Positions 7,211-15,099 of a stretch of 16,292 nt of DNA are shown here, in pieces. The translations under genes and the position numbers were made by a program. This DNA comes from an uncultured Prevotella sp. (lineage in GTDB: Bacteria; Bacteroidota; Bacteroidia; Bacteroidales; Bacteroidaceae). How positions within the stretch are numbered: position 1 is the stretch's first letter; the number at the start of each line of letters is the position of its first letter. The stretch covers positions 1 to 16,292 of the forward strand of contig CALFGU010000055.1 of the NCBI GenBank assembly GCA_937877685.1, given 5' to 3'. Under the pieces are notes generated by a model, which was not told the DNA's origin, did not search any database, and saw only the letters and a program-made list of their open reading frames with translations.

Positions 7211-9127
7211 TTAGGGAAGTAGAATTTTCTTGCCGTTGCAGATGTAAATGCCTGATTTTTGAGGCAGTGAAAGTAGGCGACGCCCATCAATCGTGTACCA
7301 TTCATCGTTTCGCTCTTCGGAGTGTGAAGGTGAGTGAATGCCGTCCGTCGAAGGCGTGGTGAAGGTGATAAGTCCCGCATCGTGCCAATCGTATTTCACC
7401 TTGAACGTATAGGTTGTGACTGGCTTGAGATTGCGAAAGATGATGGTGTCGGTCTGTTCCTCTCCCGGATTGAGGTAAAGGACGTGTGACTGCTGGTAAG
7501 CCCCCGTGTAGTCACGGCAAGTCATGCCCTCGTCAAGGAAATAGCGTTGCAAAATTCCAGCACGCGCTTCGGCGGCGGAGGAGTTGCGAATGGTCACCCG
7601 TAACTGCACCTCTTCCGCGCTGGGGAAAGTTGGGGCGCTGATGGTGTGCTTCAGAATGTGTCTGACGTTAGGAATAACCTCAACGTCAATAGTTTTCAAC
7701 ACCAAACTATCGTCAGGAGAAATGCGCAACTGGCGGTTGCCCGTCTCCGTAAATCGGGCATCGACCACAATCTTTCGCGCCTCGCCAGCAGCAAGGGTTA
7801 TGCCCGTAAGGGCAACGTAATCGCCTTGCTCAAAAAGGAGCGTGTCGGTCGGCGCATTGGTGAAGAGTTCGAAGGGAGTGGTGAGTGTTTGCTCGGAAGT
7901 GTTGCGCAGGTGTAAGGCAATGGGGGTGAATTTTCCCTCTTGAGGAGTGATGAGCGCGTACATGCTGTCCACCACCACTTCCATGCCCGTGCGGGCCAAC
8001 GTGTCGGGCAAACTGACGGAAATCTTGTCAGGATGGAGCAATAGGACTTCCTGATTGCAGAAAAAACCTTGGGCAGCCTGCGCATCACGCTTGTTTTCGG
8101 CATCCTCGTAAAAGGCCAAAACGTCCAAGCGGAAGTAACCGTCGTAAGCGCCTCCGTAACCCCAATTCACGTGAAAGAAACCCTCGGCATCAATGCCGTC
8201 AATAACGAAGGCATGTCCCTCAATAAACTGCGTGTAACCCGCATAGAGCACAGGGCGTCCCTCGCGCACTTCATTGGCAATCATGCGCACCCAATCCTGT
8301 GGGGCATATTTATAACTGTCCGCATAATGCACGAATCCATAACCGAATGCGCGCTTCAAAGGTTCCACCAATCGGCGCACATTAGCGCCACTTTCCGAAA
8401 TGCCCCAGTTCATGCGCGCCGCCATTCCGCAATACAAATTCAAACGAGCAATAGCGTCGAGCGCTTCAGGCGAAGTCACTTCCGTGTCATAGTTATCCAA
8501 AATTAAGCGAGTGTCTATGCGCGCTCCGGGAAGAACATCGGGGATGGTGTAATGCGCTGTTTCCCATCCGTGAAGCGTATCTTGAAGCACGATTTCGCGT
8601 TGGTAATACGTCAGACATTCTTCCAATGCCGTGGCTACGCAACCCACGACGCAACGACTCTCGCTCACCGTGCCGTCTTCGTAAGTGAAGTAAGGGCATG
8701 CCGCATTGTAGGGCGCTTCTTGGTGGCGCACGGTGGTGAGTAACGGACCTGCGGGTGTGCCTGGTTGAAGAAATAGTTCTGTTTGAGACTGCGTTGTGCG
8801 AGATGCTTGATGCAGCAGAGCGGAGAGGGTTGGGGGAAGATTTTGCGGTGATGTTGTGGCGCCACTTTGCGTTGTGCCATAGCCCAACGCCATAGGATTT
8901 TCATCACTCCCTCCCACCACGACAAACGCATCTGACGCAGTAAAAACAAATCCAGAAGGAAGTGTGGCGGTGTGAGTCATGGGCGTTGTGTTGCCACTTC
9001 GCGTGGTTCGTTGTTGCAGAAAATGATGGGCAAACTCCCGAGCGCTCGCCTCGCTGAGGCGTTGGGCGTGGAGCATGCCTATGGGAAGGAGAAACAAAAG
9101 CGTAATGACGGTCAAAATGTTTTTCAT
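7211..9127 (-). CDS. Secreted C10 family cysteine protease (streptopain/interpain-like)
   Basis: The start is placed at the ATG at 9127, giving 638 residues with a classic signal peptide (MKNILTVITLLFLLPIGMLH, cleaved near AQ at 21-22); an in-frame ATG at 9145 only adds six residues. A Spi-like prodomain follows (about 22-90, with FVFTASDAFVVVGG and ALGYG). The catalytic domain holds the C10 motif VVGCVATA with nucleophile Cys163, and GHAFVIDGID with His305, followed by FHVNWGYGG (318-326) with oxyanion and support residues. Residues from about 370 to 595 are beta-sandwich-like. The end, EWYTIDGRRLL then GIYICNGKKILLP, is a short Prevotella-type tail and not a full T9SS domain. Family knowledge: C10 enzymes such as streptopain and interpain A are made as zymogens and degrade host proteins. 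It is transcribed divergently from the S8 protease. A -7-like TAGTTTTG (9140-9133) lies so close to the ATG that a leaderless mRNA would result. Confidence 0.9.
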   Translation of the reverse strand: MKNILTVITLLFLLPIGMLHAQRLSEASAREFAHHFLQQRTTRSGNTTPMTHTATLPSGFVFTASDAFVVVGGSDENPMALGYGTTQSGATTSPQNLPPTLSALLHQASRTTQSQTELFLQPGTPAGPLLTTVRHQEAPYNAACPYFTYEDGTVSESRCVVGCVATALEECLTYYQREIVLQDTLHGWETAHYTIPDVLPGARIDTRLILDNYDTEVTSPEALDAIARLNLYCGMAARMNWGISESGANVRRLVEPLKRAFGYGFVHYADSYKYAPQDWVRMIANEVREGRPVLYAGYTQFIEGHAFVIDGIDAEGFFHVNWGYGGAYDGYFRLDVLAFYEDAENKRDAQAAQGFFCNQEVLLLHPDKISVSLPDTLARTGMEVVVDSMYALITPQEGKFTPIALHLRNTSEQTLTTPFELFTNAPTDTLLFEQGDYVALTGITLAAGEARKIVVDARFTETGNRQLRISPDDSLVLKTIDVEVIPNVRHILKHTISAPTFPSAEEVQLRVTIRNSSAAEARAGILQRYFLDEGMTCRDYTGAYQQSHVLYLNPGEEQTDTIIFRNLKPVTTYTFKVKYDWHDAGLITFTTPSTDGIHSPSHSEERNDEWYTIDGRRLLSLPQKSGIYICNGKKILLP

Positions 9128-9386
9128 AACCGCAAAACTACGCATTTTTTTTCAAAGTGCGTGTTCTAATGCGCAAAAGCCTGTGTTATTTCTATTTAAT
9201 AAGGGTGTAGGTTTAACTTTTTACTTCTTTATAGAAGTAGATATTTGAGAAATTCGTAACTTTGCACCCCGAAATTAAAAACCTATAGGACTTGAAAATG
9301 AACGGGTAAGCGGTTTTTCTGACGGAACAGAACGTTAAGAAATTTCAGGCTGTCCGCAGTAGTCCTTAGTTATCCACAAATAGACT
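9128..9386. promoter_or_regulatory. Divergent promoter region between the C10 and S8 protease genes
   Basis: This 259-bp stretch separates the two divergent secreted-protease genes. It holds TAACTTTG (9257-9264, plus strand), a -7 match for the S8 gene, and TAGTTTTG (minus strand, 9140-9133) for the C10 gene; neither has a properly spaced TTTG at -33. A perfect 7-bp hairpin TACTTCT/AGAAGTA (9222-9239) lies about 18 bp upstream of the plus-strand -7 box, where an activator or repressor might bind. The S8 leader would be about 115 nt and can fold: CTGACGGAACAG (9319-9330) pairs with CTGTCCGCAG (9350-9359) with two bulges. Confidence 0.55.
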
Positions 9387-11549
9387 ATGAAGAAACTTTT
9401 ACTTTTTGCCGGCGCAGTAGCATTTTCGGCAGTAACAATGGCACAGCAAGTTGTGCAACCCAAATGGGACTTCACGTTGGAGCGCATGATGCGCGGTCAG
9501 CAACCAACGCTTCTTCCTGCAACGCGTGGTGCGGGTAGCGGTGTGACTTCTGTAACTATCGAAGTTACCGACGCAACTGAGGTGATGACTTTCATTCAGA
9601 ATGCAGGCTTTAAGGCAACGCAGATTACGGACAATGTCGTAACAGCAATTGTGCCTATTAGTTTCGTAGAGCAGTTAGCCGCTCTCGAATCTGTACGTTT
9701 GATGAACGGTCCCGTAAAGATGCAGTCATCAGTTGACCAAGCGCGTGACATCGCTGGCATAAACGATATTCACACGAACGCACTCAATGATTTTGAAACA
9801 CCTTTCACGGGTAAGGGAGTCATTGTGGGGGTTATCGACCAAGGTTTCCAGTTCCGCCATGCAGCATTCATGGACGCGAATAAGAACTCGCGTGTGATTT
9901 CTTTCTGGAATCGTGAAGATTATCCCCGTGATGGTCAACCTACAACGGATATTCCTGATAGCGGACAGGCTGATAATTCAGGTGGTCACGCTACTCACGT
10001 TGCGGGTATTGCTGTTGGTTCAAAGATTGCAGGTAATGATTATTATGGTGTGGCACCTGATGCTGACATCATCATGATTCCTTCAACGCTTTCGGATTCT
10101 GAAGTGCTTGAAGACGTAGCGCATATCAAGAAGGTGGCTAAGGCGGCAGGCAAACCCTTTGTTATCAACATGAGTTTCGGTAGTCAGATGGGTAGTCATG
10201 ACGGTTTGAGTCTTTACAACCGCACTCTTAACGAACTTGTTGTGGATAACAGCGGCGTCTTTGTATGTGCAGCGGGTAATGATGGTAATGACAAGATTCA
10301 TACATCTCACACATTTACTGCAGACAATGAAGTGCGCTACGCAATCGTTGACCCTGAAACAACTCAAGGGTATAGTTATCTCAGCATCTGGGAACAAACG
10401 GGTGATGGCAATGAGAATATTACCGTAGAACCTTGCTACTTCAGAACAAGCACAAAGAGAGTTACGACATACGCTGCAGATCGCACTCAAACTTCTACAT
10501 CATTCCAGTCGGGCATTGATAGTTATAGCAAGAAGCAGAATTTCACGATAATTTGTATGCATGCAACTCTTAAGCAAGAGGTAAATGCTGACGATATTTG
10601 CTTTGGCGTGAAGATTACAGGTAAGAAGGGTGCTTCGGTTCACATTTGGAATAACACCGGTTTGGGAGAATTTTATGTGCCTGCCTCTGTTAGTCCTGTC
10701 GGTGGCGCTAAGAAGGAGCAGTTCCTTGCTGGTGATTCTGAATATACTATTTCTGACTCTGGCGCATCTGCCGAAAAGTCAATCACAGTTGGTTCTTACA
10801 ATTCAGGACGTTACAACTGGCAACCCCTTGCTGGTGGTTCAACGTTAGGTTATAATGACTACAAGCAAGCTGGAATTATTAGTAAATTCAGCGGTCGTGG
10901 TCCTTCGCTCACAGAGAATGTTATTCATCCCACAATTACAGCACCTGGTGCGGTGATTATTTCAGCAGTAAACAGTTATTCTTCAGGTTTTAGTTCAAAG
11001 GGTGATGATGTTTGTGCTTCAGTGAAGTTGGGTAGCAATCCTAAGCAATATTACTATGGTGCGAAGTTAGGAACTTCAATGGCAGCGCCTTTTGTTACGG
11101 GTGTGATTGCACTTTGGTATCAGGCTAATCCTAATTTGACACACGAGCAGATTATGACAATCATTCAGGAGACTGCTATTAATGATGAATATACTGCTAA
11201 TGGTGGTAAGAACGATTGGGGTTACGGAAAGATTAATGCCTATGAAGGTTTGAAGCGTGCTCTTAAGTTGGCTTCCACTGATGGTATTAACGATATGCAA
11301 AACTCTGAAGCGCCTGTTTCTTTCCAAAAGGGCAATAACGCTTGGCGCATTCTCTTTAACACCAATGAATCTACGGCAACTGTCCGTGTGACCGACCTTA
11401 ATGGTCGTCTCGTGGCGCAGCAAGTGATGGAACAACCCAAGTGTGGCGAAGAAACTGTTGTTTCTCTTGAAACCCTTCCCGCAGGCGTATATCTTATTAA
11501 CGTAACGACTACAAAGGCGAATATTACTCGCAAGGTAATGAAGATGTAA
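9387..11549 (+). CDS. Secreted subtilisin-like S8 serine protease with T9SS C-terminal signal
   Basis: The 720-residue protein has a signal peptide (MKKLLLFAGAVAFSAVTMAQ, 1-20). An inhibitor-like prodomain follows to about 115. The S8 domain carries the catalytic triad Asp151 (GVIDQGF), His201 (GGHATHVAG) and Ser564 (GTSMAAPFVTG), with oxyanion Asn298 in AAGNDG. A roughly 160-residue insertion (about 325-490) lies between the Asn and Ser motifs, as in other Bacteroidetes S8 peptidases with an inserted beta domain. The C-terminus (about 652-720) contains VRVTDLNGRLV, LPAGVYLINV and a basic end, ITRKVMKM, matching a T9SS type A sorting domain. It should therefore cross the outer membrane by T9SS and be anchored to or released from the surface. 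The neighbouring divergent C10 gene suggests joint extracellular proteolysis. No terminator is obvious; a CTATAG repeat array starts 20 bp after the stop. Confidence 0.93.
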   Translation: MKKLLLFAGAVAFSAVTMAQQVVQPKWDFTLERMMRGQQPTLLPATRGAGSGVTSVTIEVTDATEVMTFIQNAGFKATQITDNVVTAIVPISFVEQLAALESVRLMNGPVKMQSSVDQARDIAGINDIHTNALNDFETPFTGKGVIVGVIDQGFQFRHAAFMDANKNSRVISFWNREDYPRDGQPTTDIPDSGQADNSGGHATHVAGIAVGSKIAGNDYYGVAPDADIIMIPSTLSDSEVLEDVAHIKKVAKAAGKPFVINMSFGSQMGSHDGLSLYNRTLNELVVDNSGVFVCAAGNDGNDKIHTSHTFTADNEVRYAIVDPETTQGYSYLSIWEQTGDGNENITVEPCYFRTSTKRVTTYAADRTQTSTSFQSGIDSYSKKQNFTIICMHATLKQEVNADDICFGVKITGKKGASVHIWNNTGLGEFYVPASVSPVGGAKKEQFLAGDSEYTISDSGASAEKSITVGSYNSGRYNWQPLAGGSTLGYNDYKQAGIISKFSGRGPSLTENVIHPTITAPGAVIISAVNSYSSGFSSKGDDVCASVKLGSNPKQYYYGAKLGTSMAAPFVTGVIALWYQANPNLTHEQIMTIIQETAINDEYTANGGKNDWGYGKINAYEGLKRALKLASTDGINDMQNSEAPVSFQKGNNAWRILFNTNESTATVRVTDLNGRLVAQQVMEQPKCGEETVVSLETLPAGVYLINVTTTKANITRKVMKM

Positions 11550-11568
11550 AACTGATTTTTAATGGTTG

Positions 11569-11628
11569 CTATAGTGTCTATAGGTCCTATAGACGTTATG
11601 GTTCCTATAGTTTCTATAGTACCTTTAG
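11569..11628. repeat. 9-bp tandem repeat array based on CTATAG (left of SulP gene)
   Basis: Units start every 9 bp at 11569, 11578, 11587, 11596, 11605, 11614 and 11623. Five have a perfect palindromic CTATAG, one has TTATGG (11596) and one CTTTAG (11623). The 3-nt spacers are mostly pyrimidine-rich on this strand (TGT, GTC, ACG, TTC, TTT, TAC). The array lies between the S8 stop and the SulP start; in reverse it reads as a T-I-x tripeptide repeat, which is not a gene. Confidence 0.85.
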
Positions 11629-11652
11629 GCATCTTTATTGTCCCTAAAACAA

Positions 11653-11682
11653 TTTGAGACTCTGTAGCAACTATTAGTTTTT
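11653..11682 (+). promoter_or_regulatory. Possible promoter of the SulP transporter gene
   Basis: TTTG (11653-11656), an 18-bp spacer and TAGTTTTT (11675-11682) match the Bacteroidetes consensus except for the last base of the -7 box. The leader would be about 20 nt to the ATG at 11708. Read-through from the S8 gene is also possible because no terminator separates the two. Confidence 0.4.
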
Positions 11683-11707
11683 CTCGCAACACAAACTAAC
11701 TTATAAA

Positions 11708-13426
11708 ATGGAACGTTTCAGATTTAATCCGCGCATTGTCCGTGACTTGCGCAATTACAACCGAAGCAAACTTGCTGCCGACACAATGGCAGGGCTTATT
11801 GTGGGTATCGTAGCGCTTCCTTTGGCTATCGCTTTCGCTATTGCCGCAAGTCCTGGCGGAGATGCGAATCACACCATCGGTCCTGTTGCTGGTATTATCA
11901 CCGCTATCGTTGCTGGTTTTATTATCTCGGCACTTGGTGGTAGTCGTGTGCAGATTGGTGGTCCCACGGGTGCCTTCATTGTTATTATATATGGAGTAGT
12001 AGCAGAATTCGGTCTCACAGGGTTGATGCTTGCTACCATTATGGCGGGACTTTTCCTCGTTTTATTGGGCGTCTTCCGCTTGGGTACGATTATTAAATTC
12101 ATTCCTTACCCCATTGTAGTAGGTTTCACCAGCGGGATTGCAGTAACGATTTTCACCACACAGGTAAAGGACCTCTTTGCGCTTCAGATGGACGCAGTTC
12201 CTGCAGAGTTTGTGGAAAAATGGATTGCTTACGGCAAGAATTTCTTAACCTTGGATCCTGCAACAACTATTGTCGGAATCTTAAGCATTATCATTATTGC
12301 CCTTACGCCTCGCTTCTCGAAGAAAGTTCCTGGTTCGCTCGTAGCTATTATTCTTGCAACCGTTGCGGTTTACTTCCTCAACATGTTTGAGATTACCAAA
12401 ATCGAAACTATTGGCGACCGTTTTGGAGAAATTAAAGCAGCGCTTCCTGAAATTACAGCCTTGAATATTTTCCAGGGAGGCATCACTTGGGATATGATTA
12501 ACACGCTTATCCCCACGGCAATCACGATTGCGGTGCTCGGTGCGATTGAATCACTCCTTTCTGCTACAGTGGCAGATGGTGTAACAGGACATCACCACGA
12601 TTCTAACCAAGAACTCGTAGGGCAGGGTATTGCAAATATCGTTACTCCCTTCTTCGGCGGTATTCCTGCAACGGGAGCGATTGCGCGTACGATGACCAAT
12701 ATTAATAATGGTGGTCGCACCTGTATTTCGGGTATTATTCACGCCCTTGTGCTCCTCGTTATCTTTATCGTACTCATGCCCTTGGCAAGTTATATTCCTA
12801 TGTCTTGCTTGGCAGGTGTGTTGGTGGTGGTTTCTTACAATATGAGTGGTTGGCGCACCTTCCGCGAATTGATGAGTAACCCCAAGAGCGATGTGAGTGT
12901 GTTGATTATTACCTTCTTGCTCACCGTGATTTTCGACCTTACTGTTGCGATTGAAGTAGGTCTTATCATTGCGTGCTTACTCTTTATGAAGCGTATGACA
13001 GAGAGCACTCAGATCAAGGTGCTTACCGATGAAATTGACGCAAATGACGAAAGCGACATGCTCCTTGAGGAACACCTCCAAATCCCCGAGGGTGTGGAAG
13101 TTTACGAAATCAATGGTCCTTACTACTTTGGTATTGCCAACAAGTTTGAAGAAATGATGGCGTCAATGGATAACAATCCGCGCGTCCGCATTATCCGTAT
13201 GCGTCGCGTGCCTTTCATTGACTCAACGGGTATTCACAATCTTCAGAATCTCTGTGATATGTCGCAGCGCGAAGGTACGGACATTGTGCTTTCAGGTGTA
13301 ACTCCCGCCGTTCAGCAAACCCTTGAGCGCGCTGGATTCTACCGTCTCATTGGTAAGGATCACATTTGCCCCAACATTAATGCCGCGCTTGATCGCGCTC
13401 GTGAATTGATGGCGCAAACAAAATAA
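11708..13426 (+). CDS. SulP family anion transporter with STAS domain
   Basis: A 572-residue inner-membrane protein of normal SulP length. About ten to twelve hydrophobic segments span residues 25-430. The N-terminal part has the typical DTMAGLIVGIVALPLAIAFA stretch (25-44) and VQIGGPTGAF (81-90). The family signature NQELVGQGIANIVTPFFGG, then IPATGAIARTMTNINNGGRT, lies at 300-338. A cytoplasmic STAS domain covers about 462-565, with FIDSTG (503-508) in the place of the DSSG loop. SulP proteins carry sulfate, bicarbonate, chloride or dicarboxylates; with no assimilatory sulfate or carbonic anhydrase gene in view, the substrate cannot be assigned. The gene is bracketed by two inverted CTATAG arrays and ends at a strong hairpin shared with the convergent tyrS. 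Confidence 0.92.
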   Translation: MERFRFNPRIVRDLRNYNRSKLAADTMAGLIVGIVALPLAIAFAIAASPGGDANHTIGPVAGIITAIVAGFIISALGGSRVQIGGPTGAFIVIIYGVVAEFGLTGLMLATIMAGLFLVLLGVFRLGTIIKFIPYPIVVGFTSGIAVTIFTTQVKDLFALQMDAVPAEFVEKWIAYGKNFLTLDPATTIVGILSIIIIALTPRFSKKVPGSLVAIILATVAVYFLNMFEITKIETIGDRFGEIKAALPEITALNIFQGGITWDMINTLIPTAITIAVLGAIESLLSATVADGVTGHHHDSNQELVGQGIANIVTPFFGGIPATGAIARTMTNINNGGRTCISGIIHALVLLVIFIVLMPLASYIPMSCLAGVLVVVSYNMSGWRTFRELMSNPKSDVSVLIITFLLTVIFDLTVAIEVGLIIACLLFMKRMTESTQIKVLTDEIDANDESDMLLEEHLQIPEGVEVYEINGPYYFGIANKFEEMMASMDNNPRVRIIRMRRVPFIDSTGIHNLQNLCDMSQREGTDIVLSGVTPAVQQTLERAGFYRLIGKDHICPNINAALDRARELMAQTK

Positions 13427-13440
13427 TAAGTTGAAGTAGT

Positions 13441-13456
13441 GCATCTCTTAAGATGC
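13441..13456 (+). repeat. Small hairpin after the SulP gene
   Basis: GCATCT and AGATGC form a 6-bp stem with loop CTTA directly downstream of the SulP stop. It precedes the larger hairpin and may help 3'-end formation. Confidence 0.5.
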
Positions 13457-13457
13457 C

Positions 13458-13513
13458 TAATAACAAAGAATCAGCGGGAGCGTTATGGCGCTCCCGCTGA
13501 TTCTTTGTTATTA
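13458..13513. terminator. Bidirectional terminator between convergent SulP and tyrS genes
   Basis: Two perfect 25-bp inverted arms (13458-13482 and 13489-13513) enclose a 6-nt loop TTATGG. The GC-rich core GCGGGAGCG/CGCTCCCGC is flanked by A-rich DNA on the 5' side and T-rich DNA (TTCTTTGTTATTA) on the 3' side, in both readings. That symmetry suits termination of both convergent transcripts. The stem is unusually long for an intrinsic terminator. Confidence 0.85.
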
Positions 13514-13527
13514 TCCCTGCATGGGGA

Positions 13528-13580
13528 CTATAGGAACGATAGTAACTATAGAGACTATAGAACAACTTTAGGGACTATAG
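13528..13580. repeat. 9-bp tandem repeat array based on CTATAG (right of SulP gene)
   Basis: Units start at 13528, 13537, 13546, 13555, 13566 and 13575: four perfect CTATAG cores, one CGATAG and one CTTTAG, at 9-bp steps with a single 11-bp step. Spacers are purine-rich on the plus strand, so the array is in the opposite orientation to that at 11569-11628; both contain GTTCCTATAG when read in matching sense. It lies between the terminator and the tyrS stop codon. Confidence 0.82.
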
Positions 13581-13591
13581 AACAGCGTTTT

Positions 13592-14890
13592 TTACTTCAC
13601 GATAATCAAGAAATACTTCTTCTTGCCCTGCTGTGCAATGATGTACTTGCCATCAATGAGGTCGTTTTCCGTAATCTCCTGGTCGAAGGCAGCAAGTTTT
13701 TCCTTGTTCAAACTAACACCGCCACCCTGAGTGAGCTTACGCATTTCGCCCTTTGAGGGGAAACACTTGGTGGTTTCAGCAAGAAGATCTACGGCCTTTG
13801 CACCAATCACTTGGTCGCGTGATACTTCGAAGCGGGGCACACCGTCAAACACAGCGAGGAGCGTTGCTTCGTCCAACTTCAAAAGGCTATCCTTTGTTGC
13901 CTTTCCGAAAAGGATGTTTGACGCTTCAACTGCCATTTCGAGGTCTTCCTTACCGTGAACGAGAATCGTTACTTCTTCGCCCAAACGGCGCTGGAGTACG
14001 CGGCGACCGGGGTCTTGGTCGTGTTCTTCAATAAGGGCATTGATTTCTTCCTGTGTGAGCGATGTGAAAATCTTGATGTAGCGCTTTGCTTCTTCATCGC
14101 CTACGTTGAGCCAGAATTGGTAGAAGGCATAGGGCGTAGTGCGGTTGCGGTCGAGCCAAACATTACCTTGTTCCGTCTTACCAAACTTCTTACCGTCAGC
14201 CTTTGTGATGAGGGGGCAAGTGAGTGCGAATGCTTCAGCCTCGCCACCGAGTGTGCGGCGAATAAGTTCCGTACCCGTAGTGATGTTACCCCACTGGTCA
14301 GAACCGCCCATCTGGAGCTTACAATTCTTTTCGCGGTAGAGGTGGAGGAAGTCGTAACCCTGAAGCAACTGGTAAGTAAACTCAGTGAACGAAAGACCGT
14401 CGCTGGCTTCACCGTTAAGACGACGCTTCACAGAGTCCTTTGCCATCATGTAGTTAACAGTGATGCGCTTACCGATTTCGCGAGCAAAGTCGAGGAAAGT
14501 GAAATCCTTCATCCAGTCGTAGTTATTGACGAGTTCGGCAGCGTTGGGCGCGTCGCTTTCGAAGTCGAGGAAGCGGCTGAGTTGCTCCTTGATGCATGCT
14601 ACATTGTGACGGAGCACTTCTTCCGTAAGCAAGTTACGCTCCGCGCTCTTACCCGAGGGGTCGCCAATCATACCTGTAGCACCGCCTACGAGAGCAAGGG
14701 GTTTGTGACCCGCCTGTTGGAGGTGACGAAGCATCATTACGCCACAAAGGTGACCGATATGGAGTGAATCAGCAGTGGGGTCGATACCCACGTAAGCCGT
14801 AACCATTTCACCCTTGTCAAAAAGTTCTTGTGTGCCGGGCATCATCTGATGAAGCATGCCGCGCCATTTGAGTTCTTCTACGAAATTCAT
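13592..14890 (-). CDS. tyrS: Tyrosyl-tRNA synthetase
   Basis: A 432-residue class I aminoacyl-tRNA synthetase that charges tRNA-Tyr in the cytoplasm; the length is typical. The HIGH motif is DSLHIGHLCG (41-50). The tyrosine-binding segment includes YVGIDPTADS (33-42), and the activation loop KMSKS appears as KFGKT (235-239), the usual bacterial TyrRS form. MGGSDQWGN (194-202) is the conserved substrate-site motif. The C-terminal S4 RNA-binding domain covers about 365-432, with QGGGVSLN (388-395) and NDLIDGKYIIAQQGKKKYFL (410-429). The ATG at 14890 is the first in frame and lies about 39 bp downstream of a perfect -7 box. No T-box or other tRNA-sensing leader is visible. Confidence 0.97.
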   Translation of the reverse strand: MNFVEELKWRGMLHQMMPGTQELFDKGEMVTAYVGIDPTADSLHIGHLCGVMMLRHLQQAGHKPLALVGGATGMIGDPSGKSAERNLLTEEVLRHNVACIKEQLSRFLDFESDAPNAAELVNNYDWMKDFTFLDFAREIGKRITVNYMMAKDSVKRRLNGEASDGLSFTEFTYQLLQGYDFLHLYREKNCKLQMGGSDQWGNITTGTELIRRTLGGEAEAFALTCPLITKADGKKFGKTEQGNVWLDRNRTTPYAFYQFWLNVGDEEAKRYIKIFTSLTQEEINALIEEHDQDPGRRVLQRRLGEEVTILVHGKEDLEMAVEASNILFGKATKDSLLKLDEATLLAVFDGVPRFEVSRDQVIGAKAVDLLAETTKCFPSKGEMRKLTQGGGVSLNKEKLAAFDQEITENDLIDGKYIIAQQGKKKYFLIIVK

Positions 14891-14928
14891 ATTGTTTGTG
14901 TTTTTATTTTATGTCAATGTTGGAATTG

Positions 14929-14936
14929 CAAAGTTA
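14929..14936 (-). promoter_or_regulatory. -7 box of the tyrS promoter
   Basis: TAACTTTG on the minus strand is an exact TAnnTTTG. A clear TTTG at -33 is missing (the position reads TTAAATC or nearby), so this would be a promoter resting mainly on its -7 element. The leader would be about 32 nt. Confidence 0.6.
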
Positions 14937-15099
14937 ATGATTTCTGATTTAAGCGTCGCCCCTAAAATTAGATTTTCTCTGCATTGGGGAAGTTTCGCAG
15001 GGTTGTTGCCATTCAGAACGCAGAAATCGCCACTCTTACAGCATTAAAACCCGACGTTTTCTCTTAAAAACTGAGGCAGATGTGATTGAATTTGTCCCT

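Noticed and set aside
9128..9145. Upstream ATG at 9145 as start of the C10 protease
   Set aside because: It would put six extra residues (MRSFAV) before a complete signal peptide that starts well at 9127, and would overlap the only -7-like box.
9386..9387. Riboswitch in the S8 gene leader (9271-9386)
   Set aside because: A bulged stem can be drawn (9319-9359), but no known riboswitch core or expression platform is recognisable and the regulated gene is not a metabolic one.
11240..11692. 150-codon minus-strand frame with T-I-x repeats
   Set aside because: The repeats come from reading the CTATAG 9-bp array in reverse; the rest is antisense to the S8 protease C-terminus.
13955..14767. 270-codon open frame on the plus strand inside tyrS
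   Set aside because: It lies opposite tyrS, whose motifs are all intact. Long antisense frames are common opposite conserved genes and this one shows no domain or start signals.
14891..14990. T-box leader upstream of tyrS
   Set aside because: The leader is only about 30 nt from the -7 box and has no T-box sequence or specifier stem; T-boxes are typical of Firmicutes, not of this group.
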